Source: Methanoculleus formosensis (lineage in GTDB: Archaea; Halobacteriota; Methanomicrobia; Methanomicrobiales; Methanoculleaceae). Taken from it: 64,000 bases of DNA. Where the stretch lies: NCBI RefSeq assembly GCF_025384765.1, contig NZ_VHLL01000001.1, positions 372,001 through 436,000 of the forward strand, read 5' to 3'. Under the pieces are notes generated by a model, which was not told the DNA's origin, did not search any database, and saw nothing but the letters and a program-made list of their open reading frames with translations. This document shows positions 26,882-35,577 of the stretch, piece after piece (position 1 is the first letter of the stretch; every line of letters begins with the position of its first letter). A program made the position numbers and the translations under genes.

Positions 26882-28102
26882 ATGACAATGATGGCTACGG
26901 AACTTGCCCCCGGCGTCCACTGGGTCGGGGCTATCGACTGGAATCTCCGGGAGTACCATGGCTACACCCTCCCCGGGACGACCTACAACGCCTACCTCGT
27001 CCGGGGTGAGAAGACGGCGCTCATCGACGGCGCCTACCACGGGTTCGAGGGAGAGGTCCTCGGCCGCATCGGGTCCGTCTGCGACCCCGGCACGATCGAC
27101 TACATCGTCGTGAACCACATCGAGATGGACCACTCCGGCACTCTGCCCGCGTTCGTGAAGAAGATGCCCGAAGTCCCGATCTACTGCACGGAACGGGCGA
27201 AGGCCGGCCTTGCCCGCCACTACGATATCAGCGGCTGGAAGATCAAGGTCGTGAAGACCGGCGACACCCTCGATCTCGGGGGAAAGACGCTCACCTTCCT
27301 TGAGGCGCCGATGCTCCACTGGCCCGACTCGATGTTCACCTACCTCGCCGAGGATGCCATTCTCTTCCCGAACGACGCCTTCGGGCAGCATCTCGCAAGC
27401 GCCGCCCGGTTCGACGATCAGCTCGGAAAGGATGCAGCGCTTGCCCACGCGCAGAAGTTCTTTGCGAACCTGATCATCCCTCTCGCGCCGAAGGTCCTGA
27501 AGAAACTCGACGAGGTCGGGGGGCTCGGGATCGATATCAGGATGATCGCGCCGAGCCACGGCATCATCTGGCGGTCCTACGCCGGGGATATCCTCAAGGC
27601 CTACACCGACTGGAGCCGGGGCGTATCGAAGAACAAGGTCACGATCGTCTACGACACCATGCACGGCTCGACCACCATGATGGCGAAGGCGATCGCCGAG
27701 GGTGTCATGGCTGAAGGCGCCGACGTCCGGGTCTGCCTGCTGCGGGACGGGCGCTACGAAGGGACACACCGTAGCGACATCGTCACGGAGGTGCTCGACT
27801 CGAAGGCGGTCATCGTCGGGTCGCCGACGCTTCAGGACGAGGTTCTCCCCACGGTGGCGGGGTTCCTCAGTTACCTCCGCGGCCTATCGCCCGGCCGCCT
27901 TACCGCAAAGAAGATCGGGTGCGCGTTCGGGTCCCACGGTGGCATGGGCGGAGCGGTCGCTCAGGCGGAGGAAGCCCTGAAGGCGGCCGGGCTCGAGGTG
28001 ATCGACGGCGGGTTCCACGTGAACTACCGACCGGACGCCGATGAGGTTGCCCGGGCATATGAACTCGGCCGGACGGTGGCGCGGGAGATCCGCGCTCGCT
28101 GA
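26882..28102 (+). CDS. fprA: Flavodiiron protein, F420H2 oxidase type
   Basis: 406 residues. Reduces O2 to water using F420H2, an oxygen defence in methanogens. The metallo-beta-lactamase domain holds the di-iron ligands HIEMDHSG (about 80-87), later His/Asp residues (LHWPDSM, NDAFGQH) and PSHG. The flavodoxin domain starts near residue 255 (TIVYDTMHGSTTMMAKAI binds FMN phosphate) and runs to the end. The ATG at 26882 is chosen over one at 26849 because it follows AAGGTG and lies downstream of the operator. No rubredoxin gene is adjacent. Confidence 0.93.
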   Translation: MTMMATELAPGVHWVGAIDWNLREYHGYTLPGTTYNAYLVRGEKTALIDGAYHGFEGEVLGRIGSVCDPGTIDYIVVNHIEMDHSGTLPAFVKKMPEVPIYCTERAKAGLARHYDISGWKIKVVKTGDTLDLGGKTLTFLEAPMLHWPDSMFTYLAEDAILFPNDAFGQHLASAARFDDQLGKDAALAHAQKFFANLIIPLAPKVLKKLDEVGGLGIDIRMIAPSHGIIWRSYAGDILKAYTDWSRGVSKNKVTIVYDTMHGSTTMMAKAIAEGVMAEGADVRVCLLRDGRYEGTHRSDIVTEVLDSKAVIVGSPTLQDEVLPTVAGFLSYLRGLSPGRLTAKKIGCAFGSHGGMGGAVAQAEEALKAAGLEVIDGGFHVNYRPDADEVARAYELGRTVAREIRAR

Positions 28103-28361
28103 TCCCGCCTCTTCGCACGCACCCTCCAGATCCCATATACACCCGGCGTGCATGAATCGCCGGGTGCCCCAATACGCCAGACAGATCGTCCCACATCCCC
28201 CCGGAAAGTTGCCGGGGGCGCATACCCTTTTTCGTCCCCTCCGTGCCGGTGCAGCAGAGACGGACCTCGTTCTCATGCGGGGGAAGGTGTAACCGTGATG
28301 AACGGCATCTACCTGCCGTGATGCCGAACCAGGAGAGCGGTCGGCCGGGAGGGGAGCGGAC

Positions 28362-29420
28362 ATGAGGCGCCGCCTCTGGATCGCGCTCTCGCTTCTGGTC
28401 AGCGGCGCAGTCCTCGCAGGCCTGCTCGCGGCGACCTTCACCCCTGAGACGCGGGCCTATCTCGGAGAGATCAGCATCGCCCCCCTTCTCCTTGCCTTCG
28501 CGCTCCGGGCAGGATCGATCTTCTGCCGGGTGGTGCGGATCGGCGTCATCTGCCGCGGCCTCGGCTACACCGTGCCGTTATCGAGCCTCGCGGTCACCCA
28601 GAGCCTCTCGCTCTTCGCCGGCTCGCTCACCCCCGGTCAGGTGGGCGGCGAACCCGTTCGGATCCACCGTCTCTCGCGTGCCGGGCTCGCCGTCGGGGAC
28701 GCCGCCACCGTCGTCGTCGCGGAGCGGGTGCTCGACCTCGCGGTCTTTACCTCCCTCACCTTCACAGCCCTTCTCGCCGTCCGGCACCTCTGGGGTTACC
28801 TCGCCGCGACCGTCCTCTACCCGGTGGCGGCCTTTCTCATCCTCGTCCTCGTTCTTCTGCTCGCGCTCGTCGTCCTGGTCCGCCGCCCATCCCTTGCGAA
28901 CCGGGTCATCGGCGGCGCTGCCGTCCGGGTGCTCGACCGGTGCGGCCGGAGCCGTCGCTGGCTCCGGTTCTGTCCGGGCTCGGATGGTGCGGAGAGACTC
29001 GCTGAGTGGATTGCCCGCGAGACCGAGCTCTTTGCCGCGAGTTCCTCCCGGTTTGTGAGAACCGATCCCCGGGCACTCGGCGGCGCGATCCTGGCGAGCA
29101 TCATCGACTGGGTCTTCCTCTTCTCCACGGCGTCGGCGCTGCTCGTCGCTCTCAATCTCCCGCCGTCCTTTCCCGAGTCGTTCCTCTTCCAGGGCATCCT
29201 CCAGATGATCGCAGCCGTCCCGCTCATCCCCGGTGCGGCCGGGATCGCGGAACTCGGCGCTGCCACGCTGTACAGCCGGGTCGTGCCCACTTACCTCCTC
29301 GGCCTCTTCGTCGTCCTCTGGCGGCTGATTCTCTACTTCCTCAATATCCCGCTCGGCCTCCTCGCGGCGGCTCTTGCAGCGAGGGAGGAGGGAGATCCGC
29401 GGGTCGGCGAAAACCTATAA
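28362..29420 (+). CDS. Flippase-like membrane protein (UPF0104 / LPG-synthase TM domain family)
   Basis: 352 residues with about eight transmembrane helices. The family signature is visible: SLFAGSLTPGQVGGEPVRIHRLSRAGL near residue 85-110 (the S..PG..G..... motif), AERVLDL (about 125) and a C-terminal PLIPGAAGIAELGAATLYS. Family members are membrane proteins thought to move or make lipid-linked glycans; archaeal ones are untested. The 259-base gap before it (28103-28361) holds nothing recognisable. Confidence 0.85.
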   Translation: MRRRLWIALSLLVSGAVLAGLLAATFTPETRAYLGEISIAPLLLAFALRAGSIFCRVVRIGVICRGLGYTVPLSSLAVTQSLSLFAGSLTPGQVGGEPVRIHRLSRAGLAVGDAATVVVAERVLDLAVFTSLTFTALLAVRHLWGYLAATVLYPVAAFLILVLVLLLALVVLVRRPSLANRVIGGAAVRVLDRCGRSRRWLRFCPGSDGAERLAEWIARETELFAASSSRFVRTDPRALGGAILASIIDWVFLFSTASALLVALNLPPSFPESFLFQGILQMIAAVPLIPGAAGIAELGAATLYSRVVPTYLLGLFVVLWRLILYFLNIPLGLLAAALAAREEGDPRVGENL

Positions 29421-29521
29421 CCCTTGTGAGACCAAAATCTATTCATTAGCGCGGATATGACGAAAAATGCCCTGTTCGTGAAACGATTGAAGGACGTTTC
29501 GCTATCCTGCCGGAGAGGGTC

Positions 29522-30199
29522 ATGATCACCGATACTGAAATGTATGCCCTGAGTATCATCACCGAGAACAGGGCCGGCGTGCTTCGCGACGTGGCCACGG
29601 TGATGGCGGATTACCGGGCAAACATCCAGATGATCCAGCAGTCGATCATCACCACCGGCCCGAACACCGGGAGGGCCTACCTTTACTTTGAGTTCGAGGA
29701 GTGCGGGAACCGTCCCGAGCTCGTCGCCGACCTGGCGAAGGTGCCGTCCGTCGTCGACGTCACCACCTACCCGCCGTTCTCCCGGATATTCGGGTCGAGG
29801 GTGATCATCATCGGCGGCGGCGCGCAGGTGGCGCAGGTGGCGATGGGTGCCGTGAACGAGGCGGACCGGCACAACATCCGCGGCGAGCGGATATCGGTGG
29901 ACACGATCCCGCTCGTCGGGGAGCAGAACCTGGCGCTCGCCGTCGACGCGGTGGCGCGGCTTCCTCGGGCATCGATCCTGGTGCTCGCCGGGTCGCTGAT
30001 GGGCGGCGAGGTCTCGCGGGCGGTGGATCGGGTCCGGGCGGCGGGCATCCCGGTGATCGCCCTCAAGATGGCCGGGAGCGTTCCCGCACACGCCGACCTG
30101 GTCGTGACCGACCCGATCCAGGCCGGGGTCTTTGCTGTGATGCACGTCAGCGGCAAGGCCGTCTTCGATATCAACCGCGTGCGGGGTCGGGAGTTCTGA
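29522..30199 (+). CDS. ACT-domain protein (DUF5612-like)
   Basis: 225 residues. The N-terminal ACT domain (about 7-80, YALSIITENRAGVLRDVATVMADYRANIQMIQQS) is a small-ligand (amino-acid) sensor. The rest (about 90-225) has a FGSRVIIIGGGAQVAQVAMGAVNEADRHNIRGERIS segment. The GGGAQVAQVA loop looks like a nucleotide- or phosphate-binding turn. I recall a methanogen family named DUF5612 with this layout, function unknown. GAGAGGGTC just precedes the ATG; the stop overlaps sua5. Confidence 0.75.
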   Translation: MITDTEMYALSIITENRAGVLRDVATVMADYRANIQMIQQSIITTGPNTGRAYLYFEFEECGNRPELVADLAKVPSVVDVTTYPPFSRIFGSRVIIIGGGAQVAQVAMGAVNEADRHNIRGERISVDTIPLVGEQNLALAVDAVARLPRASILVLAGSLMGGEVSRAVDRVRAAGIPVIALKMAGSVPAHADLVVTDPIQAGVFAVMHVSGKAVFDINRVRGREF

Positions 30200-30771
30200 T
30201 GGACCCGATCGATATGGCCGTCCGGGTGCTCTCGCGCGACGGGCTCGTCGTCTACCCCACCGAGACGGTCTACGGCCTCGGGGCGGACGCCCTCTCGGAG
30301 GACGCGGTGATGCGTGTCTACGAGGCGAAGAACCGGCCGGTGAGTAAACCGATATCGGTCGCGGTCTCGGATATGGAGATGCTCGATGCCGTCGCGGTGG
30401 TGGACGATGCTGCCCGGGCGTTCATCAAGCGGTTCCTGCCCGGCCCGGTGACGGTGGTCCTCCCGGCGAAGTCCTGCCTGCCGGAGATTCTCACGGGCGG
30501 AACCGGGCTTATTGGGGTCCGGTGGCCCGACCACGAGATCGCGCTTGCCATCATCTCAAGGCTTGATTCTCCCATCACCTCGACCAGCGCGAACATCTCG
30601 GACGATATCGCGCCGACCCGTCCCGAGGAGGTCTCCGTCCCCCATGACTACCTGGTCGACGGCGGGGAACTCCGCGGGACGCCGAGCACGGTGGTGGACC
30701 TCTCCACCCGGCGCATCCTGCGCAAGGGCGCGGAATGGGAATCGGTGGAAGCGTTCCTGGAGTCCCTGTAA
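30199..30771 (+). CDS. sua5: L-threonylcarbamoyladenylate synthase, Sua5/YrdC
   Basis: 190 residues, a single YrdC domain. It makes threonylcarbamoyl-AMP, the precursor KEOPS uses for t6A37. Motifs: VVYPTETVYGLGADA near the N-terminus, KNRPVSKPISV, LPGPVTVVL and ITSTSANIS. ATG at 30199 overlaps the preceding stop by one base (TGATG). It lacks the extra Sua5 C-terminal domain. Confidence 0.94.
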   Translation: MDPIDMAVRVLSRDGLVVYPTETVYGLGADALSEDAVMRVYEAKNRPVSKPISVAVSDMEMLDAVAVVDDAARAFIKRFLPGPVTVVLPAKSCLPEILTGGTGLIGVRWPDHEIALAIISRLDSPITSTSANISDDIAPTRPEEVSVPHDYLVDGGELRGTPSTVVDLSTRRILRKGAEWESVEAFLESL

Positions 30772-30773
30772 CC

Positions 30774-31700
30774 ATGAACGCCATACGACTCCGTGACTTC
30801 ATCGAGGACCGTGAGGGTTGCCTCTATGCGGTCTCGAACTACGACAACGCCGGGCGCATCGGGTGCATCCTCCGTTACGTCCCCGACGCGGACGGGGAGC
30901 GGACGAACCGCGCCGGCCGGCGATACCGTAAATACGATTTTGTCGAGTCTTTCGACTGGATCCGGGAGCACAGGCCCGCTTACCTGGACAACGTCCACCG
31001 GGTGCCCTGCTCCGACGTGGTCCGGGTCTACAAGCCCGAGGAAGAGATCGCCGGTGTGGCGGCCCGGAATGCCCGGGTGGCACGGCTCCTCGCTCACCTC
31101 TCCCTCCCGGCGGGCTCGTTCGGGTGCACGGGCTCGCTCCTCTGCGGCCTCGAGAACGAGGCATCGGATATCGATCTCGTGGTCTACGGCGAGACCTGGT
31201 TCGTCGCGCAGCGCCGGCTCCGTCGCCTGGTGGAGACGGGAGTGATCCCGGGGATGAGCACCGCGATGTGGCGGAAGGTCTACGATAAAAGGGTGCCCGA
31301 GATATCCTTCGACGCCTTCGTCCTGCACGAACAGCGGAAGTGGAACCGCGGCGAGTTCGAGGGGACCTACTTCGATCTCCTCTACACCCGCGCCTACGAT
31401 AACCTGGACGCGGTCCCGGCCGGGAAAGGGAGGGTTCTCGGCCGGACGATGATCGAGGCGACAGTCACCGATGCGTCGCTCTCCTTCGACAGTCCGGCGG
31501 TCTACGCGGTGGATCACGACGATATATCGCGGATTCTCTCCTTCACCCACACCTACTCGGGGCAGGCGCTCGCGGGGGAGGTCGTCGAGGCGAAGGGCGT
31601 CGTGGAGGAGCACGGCGACGAGCGGTGGCTGATCGTCGGGACGACCCGCGAGGCGCAGGGCGAGTACATCGTCTCGAAGACGCTGCTCGAGAGCGTTTAG
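30774..31700 (+). CDS. Predicted nucleotidyltransferase, COG1665 type
   Basis: 308 residues from the ATG two bases after the sua5 stop. The central nucleotidyltransferase motif is GCTGSLLCGLENEASDIDLVVYG (about 118-140), with the GS...DxD pattern of polymerase-beta-like enzymes. N-terminal and C-terminal extensions are archaeal-specific. Function unproven; a COG1665 gene linked to Sua5 suggests RNA-related work. It overlaps the reverse-strand Cas4-like gene by four bases at the tail. Confidence 0.82.
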   Translation: MNAIRLRDFIEDREGCLYAVSNYDNAGRIGCILRYVPDADGERTNRAGRRYRKYDFVESFDWIREHRPAYLDNVHRVPCSDVVRVYKPEEEIAGVAARNARVARLLAHLSLPAGSFGCTGSLLCGLENEASDIDLVVYGETWFVAQRRLRRLVETGVIPGMSTAMWRKVYDKRVPEISFDAFVLHEQRKWNRGEFEGTYFDLLYTRAYDNLDAVPAGKGRVLGRTMIEATVTDASLSFDSPAVYAVDHDDISRILSFTHTYSGQALAGEVVEAKGVVEEHGDERWLIVGTTREAQGEYIVSKTLLESV

Positions 31701-32359
31701 AAGAGGTCGGAGAGCCGCCGCGGCCCGGCGGTGCACCGTTCGAGGTGCGGGCACCCCTCGCAGGGCGCCCTGAGGGGGCGGGGCGGGAGTTCGCCCGCGA
31801 CCACCCGTTTTGCCGCCCGGATCGCCCTGATCATCACGCGCCGGTCCCGGGGCTGCGGTTCGACGTAGCGGCAGACGCCGCTTGCGACGTACTCGACGTA
31901 GCCGCCGGCGACGGGGCTGCCCAGGGTCTCGGTGAGGCAGGCAACGTAGCAGGCGATCCGGAGCCGGTCGGTGCCGTAGGCTCCGGCTTTCGGGGCGGGG
32001 CTCGACCGGGCGATGGCGAACGTGCCGTCCTCGAAGATCTTATCGATCCTCCCCCGGATGCCGAGGGTGTCGGACTCGACGGCGAGGTCGGTCTGGACGG
32101 GTCGCTGCCAGGCGGTCTCGCGGCAGGCGGTGATGCACTCCTCGAAGAGTTCTTCTACGTCCTCCGGTGCTTCGGGGAGGACGCAGAGGATCTCCTGCCA
32201 GATCTGATCGGCCTCCAGGAGCTCCCCGAGGTGCATGGAGACCTGTTTGCAGACGGTGTAGCGCGGCAACTCCGGGTGCTCCTCCGAGCGCTCGAAGTAG
32301 TAGCGCCGGGGGCAGGTGTGGCAGGCGACGACGCCGGATACCGGGATGTAGTCGGTCAT
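31697..32359 (-). CDS. Cas4/RecB-like Fe-S nuclease family protein with altered active site
   Basis: 220 residues. Cysteines fit the Cas4 Fe-S cluster: CHTCPRRYYFE near residue 13-23, and CEGCPHLERC close to the C-terminus. The expected PD-(D/E)XK core is only partly present: GIRGRIDKIFEDGTFAIARSS (about 97-118) keeps the first Asp, but where E-x-K is expected it reads AIARSS. DRLRIACYVACL occupies the place of the QxxxY motif. No CRISPR array or other cas gene is nearby, so a role in repair or a non-nuclease DNA-binding role is more likely. Confidence 0.75.
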   Translation of the reverse strand: MTDYIPVSGVVACHTCPRRYYFERSEEHPELPRYTVCKQVSMHLGELLEADQIWQEILCVLPEAPEDVEELFEECITACRETAWQRPVQTDLAVESDTLGIRGRIDKIFEDGTFAIARSSPAPKAGAYGTDRLRIACYVACLTETLGSPVAGGYVEYVASGVCRYVEPQPRDRRVMIRAIRAAKRVVAGELPPRPLRAPCEGCPHLERCTAGPRRLSDLF

Positions 32360-32472
32360 GCGTGGGGTTTCCGTTTGAGAGGAAGTACGTTCTCCCGCTA
32401 TTTAGGGGGTATGCTCCGCACCGGCGGCGAGCCGGCCAAGACCAACTCTTATGCCGGAGCGGGTCATAGAAG

Positions 32473-32775
32473 ATGGGTATGGCAAACCGCGAGATATCGG
32501 TCAACATCCCCGGCAATCTCGACCCGGTCTACTCCAACCGCATCCAGATCGCCTACAAGGAGGACGAGTTCACGTTCCTCTTCCTGCACGAGATCCCCGG
32601 CATGAACCAGGCGCGAGGGAAGGCAATCGTCTCGATCAGTCCCCGGCACGCGAAGAACCTGGTGGAGGTGCTCACGAAGAGCGTCGCCGATTACGAGCAG
32701 AAGTTTGGGAAGATTACCTCCCCCGGGGCCGCCGCAGAGCAGGAGAGCAACGTCACCATCCGGGGGTACTCCTGA
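32473..32775 (+). CDS. DUF3467 domain protein
   Basis: 100 residues. The pattern DPVYSNRIQIAYKEDEFTFLFLH...ISPRHAKNLVEVLTKSVADYEQKFG is typical of the small DUF3467 family found in bacteria and archaea. Function unknown; the sequence looks like a compact beta-alpha protein. The true start may be the second ATG (32479). Monocistronic, between the Cas4-like gene and tRNA-Thr. Confidence 0.82.
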   Translation: MGMANREISVNIPGNLDPVYSNRIQIAYKEDEFTFLFLHEIPGMNQARGKAIVSISPRHAKNLVEVLTKSVADYEQKFGKITSPGAAAEQESNVTIRGYS

Positions 32776-32851
32776 ACGGGGCCGGGCCGGCGGACCCCCC
32801 CCGGCGGGTGATACCTTTTTAATTCCGGACGTACAATGTTGTAAGGCAGTT

Positions 32852-32923
32852 GCCGCTGTGGCTTAGTGGTATAGCGGCTGATTCGTAATCAGCAGGCCGG
32901 GGGTTCGAATCCCTCCAGCGGCT
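32852..32923 (+). tRNA. tRNA-Thr (anticodon CGT)
   Basis: Acceptor GCCGCTG/CAGCGGC with discriminator T, D arm GCTTAGTGGTATAGC, anticodon stem GCTGA/TCAGC with loop TTCGTAA (anticodon CGT, reads ACG), T arm GGGGTTCGAATCCCT. No intron, no encoded CCA. TATA-like CCTTTTTAATT lies about 30 bases upstream. An AT-rich stretch starts immediately after the gene. Confidence 0.95.
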
Positions 32924-33635
32924 CTTCTTCATTTTCAATTTTAGTTGTCCCTTTAAGACTTTTATCGGTCTAAAACGGTTTAAACTCCTGATTATCTTGT
33001 TGCGCATTGATAACATCATCAGAGGCCTGTTTGAATGGCTTAAACTCTTTAAATTTCTCCATCTCTGTTATCAAAATCAGGCCATAATCAGTTCTATAGC
33101 TATGTACTGCTTGCCTATCAGGCGGCGCTCCCTGTTCCGAGGTAGCCTGCTACCATATGGCGCGACATATTTCCTGTTTTGGTCGCATCTGTTTAAAGGT
33201 GATTTGAGTTACAAATTCTATAATTCAGCATAGGGGGTGGGGTTATTAACTCGTCTAACATGCCAAAACCAATAGTTTTTGTTAAATCATAACTAGATTA
33301 GCCCGCATACCGGGCGCCAAATTCGCTTTTTTCACCACGGTTCGCGGTCACGATATGGGTTGACCTAGGACTCCGTGAGATGATGCCTCAAGATAGTTGA
33401 TGATGAAGTTGTCCCAAAACGCTGTTACCGGGAGGGAGTGTCCCCCTCCCGGACCCTCCCCCGAGTGGCGATATCTAACGGGAAGCCGTTTCATTCCCCT
33501 GGCTCAGGATGTGGCTCAGATGGCGGATACCTGAGAATTAAGGGCTCCAGTTAGGGTATACCGAAGGTTCACAGATCTTTTTGGGATGACCTCTGTCATA
33601 AGAACTTCGCCGTTCTGCACGTCATACCGAGCTTT
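32924..33635. other. AT-rich intergenic stretch after tRNA-Thr
   Basis: About 710 bases, clearly richer in A/T than the surroundings. Short frames exist (for example 33000-33233 forward, 78 residues) but none looks like a known protein. The stretch includes a G/C hairpin at 33428-33452. I looked for a second copy of the tRNA 3' end, as left by integrases, and did not see one. It could be the remains of an integrated element. Confidence 0.5.
33428..33452. repeat. G/C hairpin CCGGGAGGG...CCCTCCCGG
   Basis: Perfect 9-bp arms (33428-33436 and 33444-33452) with a 7-base loop, followed by C-rich sequence. It resembles the hairpin at 14022-14047 in composition and gene-free setting; it may be a terminator or a dispersed element. 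Confidence 0.6.
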
Positions 33636-34244
33636 TCAGAACAACCACTCCCAGATCCTCATCCTGTAGTACTTATTTATACTGATATTGGGCTCCTCGT
33701 CGAGCATCCGGCTCACCCGCGTCTTCATCTTATACGATTTCTTAACCTTCAGGAACGTCTTGCTGAAGAGCGTATTGGAGGACATCACCTGGTTGAGGTA
33801 ACTGTACTGCTCCTTTATCGACTCCAGCTTCAGGCCGGCCGAAATATCGTCGCAGTCCTTCGATCCCACATCCCGAAACGTATGACAGTCCCGTATGAAG
33901 TCCGTGAAGATCTTCACCCCCTGCTCATTCCTGTTCATGGTCGCGGTCAGGTTCAGTATCTTATCGGAGAATGAGATCACGAAGATCAGGAAACCGAGAA
34001 ACGCAATCACGTTTCTTGTGTCCTGCTGATCATGGAAGGGAAGCGACAGTGAAATCAGAATGTCCGGATCTACGATGCTCAAGAACGCGATGGATGCCGA
34101 GAATAGCAGAATGGCTAATGACAGGCTGGTAGAGATCCATTTATATTTTCTATATTGGTACGCACAGATCTCCCTGGACAGACCGGCCTTGTCCGCTAAA
34201 TTGTTAACCTCGTTAATGCAGTCTTCTACGGTTTTCCCGCTCAT
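33636..34244 (-). CDS. Two-helix membrane protein resembling SLATT effectors
   Basis: 202 residues from the ATG preceded by GAGGAAC (an upstream ATG at 34265 lacks a ribosome site). A short cytoplasmic helix (1-35) precedes two transmembrane helices (about 38-60, WISTSLSLAILLFSASIAFLSIV; and 80-98, NVIAFLGFLIFVISFSD). About 100 residues of cytoplasmic helix follow. This layout matches the SLATT family of membrane effectors linked to nucleotide-signal defence systems. No partner SMODS or SLOG gene is seen, so the family call is tentative. Its lower G+C than neighbours suggests transfer. Confidence 0.6.
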   Translation of the reverse strand: MSGKTVEDCINEVNNLADKAGLSREICAYQYRKYKWISTSLSLAILLFSASIAFLSIVDPDILISLSLPFHDQQDTRNVIAFLGFLIFVISFSDKILNLTATMNRNEQGVKIFTDFIRDCHTFRDVGSKDCDDISAGLKLESIKEQYSYLNQVMSSNTLFSKTFLKVKKSYKMKTRVSRMLDEEPNISINKYYRMRIWEWLF

Positions 34245-34596
34245 TGAAGTTCCTCGCAGTTGCAATTAATCGTCGACGAATACGTTTTTGATTCTTTCAG
34301 GTGCACTCTATCTGGAATCAGTATACAGAGGCGTAACGGCAAATCCTGCTGAGAAAAAACTGTGTAAACAAGCGGTGGGATCGATACCTCCGCCGGGAAG
34401 AAGCAGGCAGTGTTTTGACATCGTCTGGTCATGTACAGAGAACAATTAATCGGATATATACGTTTCGGAACACCGTTTGCTCTGAATCGTTCTGGAAACG
34501 GTTATCCGCCGCACCGGGCCCGGCAGAGTTCGACCTCGACCGGCAAACAGCCAAAAAACGGATAACCGATCCTCGCCCACGTCTATTCCGAGAACC
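34245..34596. other. Intergenic stretch upstream of the SLATT-like gene
   Basis: About 350 bases, AT-rich at the left and returning to normal composition near 34490. It presumably holds the promoter of the reverse gene. I see no gene. Confidence 0.5.
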
Positions 34597-34788
34597 ATGG
34601 GAAACGACACCGGCACACTGGCAATCGCCATCTCCCTCCTCGGCGTCGCGTTCGTGCTGCATTTCTCGGCGGCACCATACTACTTCATCGGCTCGGCGCC
34701 GACGGGGTTCGGCACCGGGACGCTCGGCCTGCTCATCTGCGTCCTCGGGGTAATCCTCGCCGGTCTTGCCGCTGCGAGAAAGGAGTGA
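34597..34788 (+). CDS. Small two-helix membrane protein, unknown
   Basis: 63 residues, two transmembrane helices (about 8-26 and 38-58) separated by a Gly-rich loop, ending in a basic AARKE tail. Composition and codon usage look coding. No strong Shine-Dalgarno. Function unknown. It ends 12 bases before the stop of the convergent RibD-like gene. Confidence 0.55.
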   Translation: MGNDTGTLAIAISLLGVAFVLHFSAAPYYFIGSAPTGFGTGTLGLLICVLGVILAGLAAARKE

Positions 34789-34799
34789 AGGCCGACCCC

Positions 34800-35465
34800 T
34801 CACTTCTTCACGGCGTAGACCAGATGCACCGTCCCCTGCTCCATCGGCACGGCCTTCTGGAGTTCGAGCGTCGTCCGCCCCCCGGCCCGGCCGAAGAGTT
34901 TCTTCTCTCCTTCACCGGCGATGACTGGATAGACGATCAGGCTGATCGTGTCCGCGATCCCTTCCCGGATCAGGACGTCGTTTAAGTCGGGGCCGGAGTC
35001 CGAGACCACCCGCGTGATCCCGAACCGTTCCCCGAGTTCCCGGAGAGCCCCCTGGAGGTCTACCCTCTCGCTCCCGCACCGGATGAACGGGTAACCCCGC
35101 GTGCGGAGGTAGTCGAGATAGTCCACCGGCGTCGCCTCCGAGACGAGGACGACGACGTCTTTCGTGTGCTCCATGTTCCGGTAGAAGTGGAGCAGATCTT
35201 TGAGTATGCCCCTGCTGTCGACGAGGATAAAGATGGGGCGTGGATCGTCCGGCCGGACCTCGGGCCGGTGCCGGTCGGCCTCCGTCTCAGGCTCGTTGAT
35301 ATCCATGAAGAGCTCGATCCCGGTCTTTGCCGTAGCCGAACCCGCGAGGACCGCGCCCGCCTCGAAGGCCAGGAGCGCACCGTAGTGCAACCCGAGATCG
35401 ACCTCAAAGCCTCGTACCGCGTGATCCAGGCTCACGCTGTTGTGGATGATGACTTCCGGACGCAT
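34800..35465 (-). CDS. RibD C-terminal-domain reductase (dihydrofolate-reductase-like)
   Basis: 221 residues. It starts MRPEVIIHNSVSLD, the N-terminal strand of the RibD/DHFR-like fold, and has FILVDSRG, VVLVSEATPVDYLDYL, RVVSDSGPDLNDVLIREGIADTISLIVYPVIAGEGEKKLFG, which closely follows the archaeal riboflavin reductase (2,5-diamino-6-ribosylaminopyrimidinone 5'-phosphate reductase) pattern. The expected SxDG..... loop reads SLDHAVRGFE, so substrate specificity may differ. Divergent from the HD gene. Confidence 0.8.
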   Translation of the reverse strand: MRPEVIIHNSVSLDHAVRGFEVDLGLHYGALLAFEAGAVLAGSATAKTGIELFMDINEPETEADRHRPEVRPDDPRPIFILVDSRGILKDLLHFYRNMEHTKDVVVLVSEATPVDYLDYLRTRGYPFIRCGSERVDLQGALRELGERFGITRVVSDSGPDLNDVLIREGIADTISLIVYPVIAGEGEKKLFGRAGGRTTLELQKAVPMEQGTVHLVYAVKK

Positions 35466-35577
35466 GCAGGATGGATACGCGCGTCCGGGATATAGCCTGC
35501 GCGGGTCCGCGCCCCTCTGGCCGATACAGAAAGCCCTATCCCCTTCCCCGGCCGAGAACACTTCACTGGATGATACC

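Noticed and set aside
26807-27769. Reverse frame continuing upstream of the V4R regulator for over 300 codons
   Set aside because: It runs antisense to fprA, which has full motifs; the regulator start at 26806 has the family N-terminus.
33000-33233. 78-codon forward frame in the AT-rich island
   Set aside because: No ribosome site and no family pattern; kept only as part of the gene-free description.
32852-33635. Integrase attachment site at tRNA-Thr
   Set aside because: I found no second copy of the tRNA 3' end or an integrase gene, so an attachment site cannot be supported.
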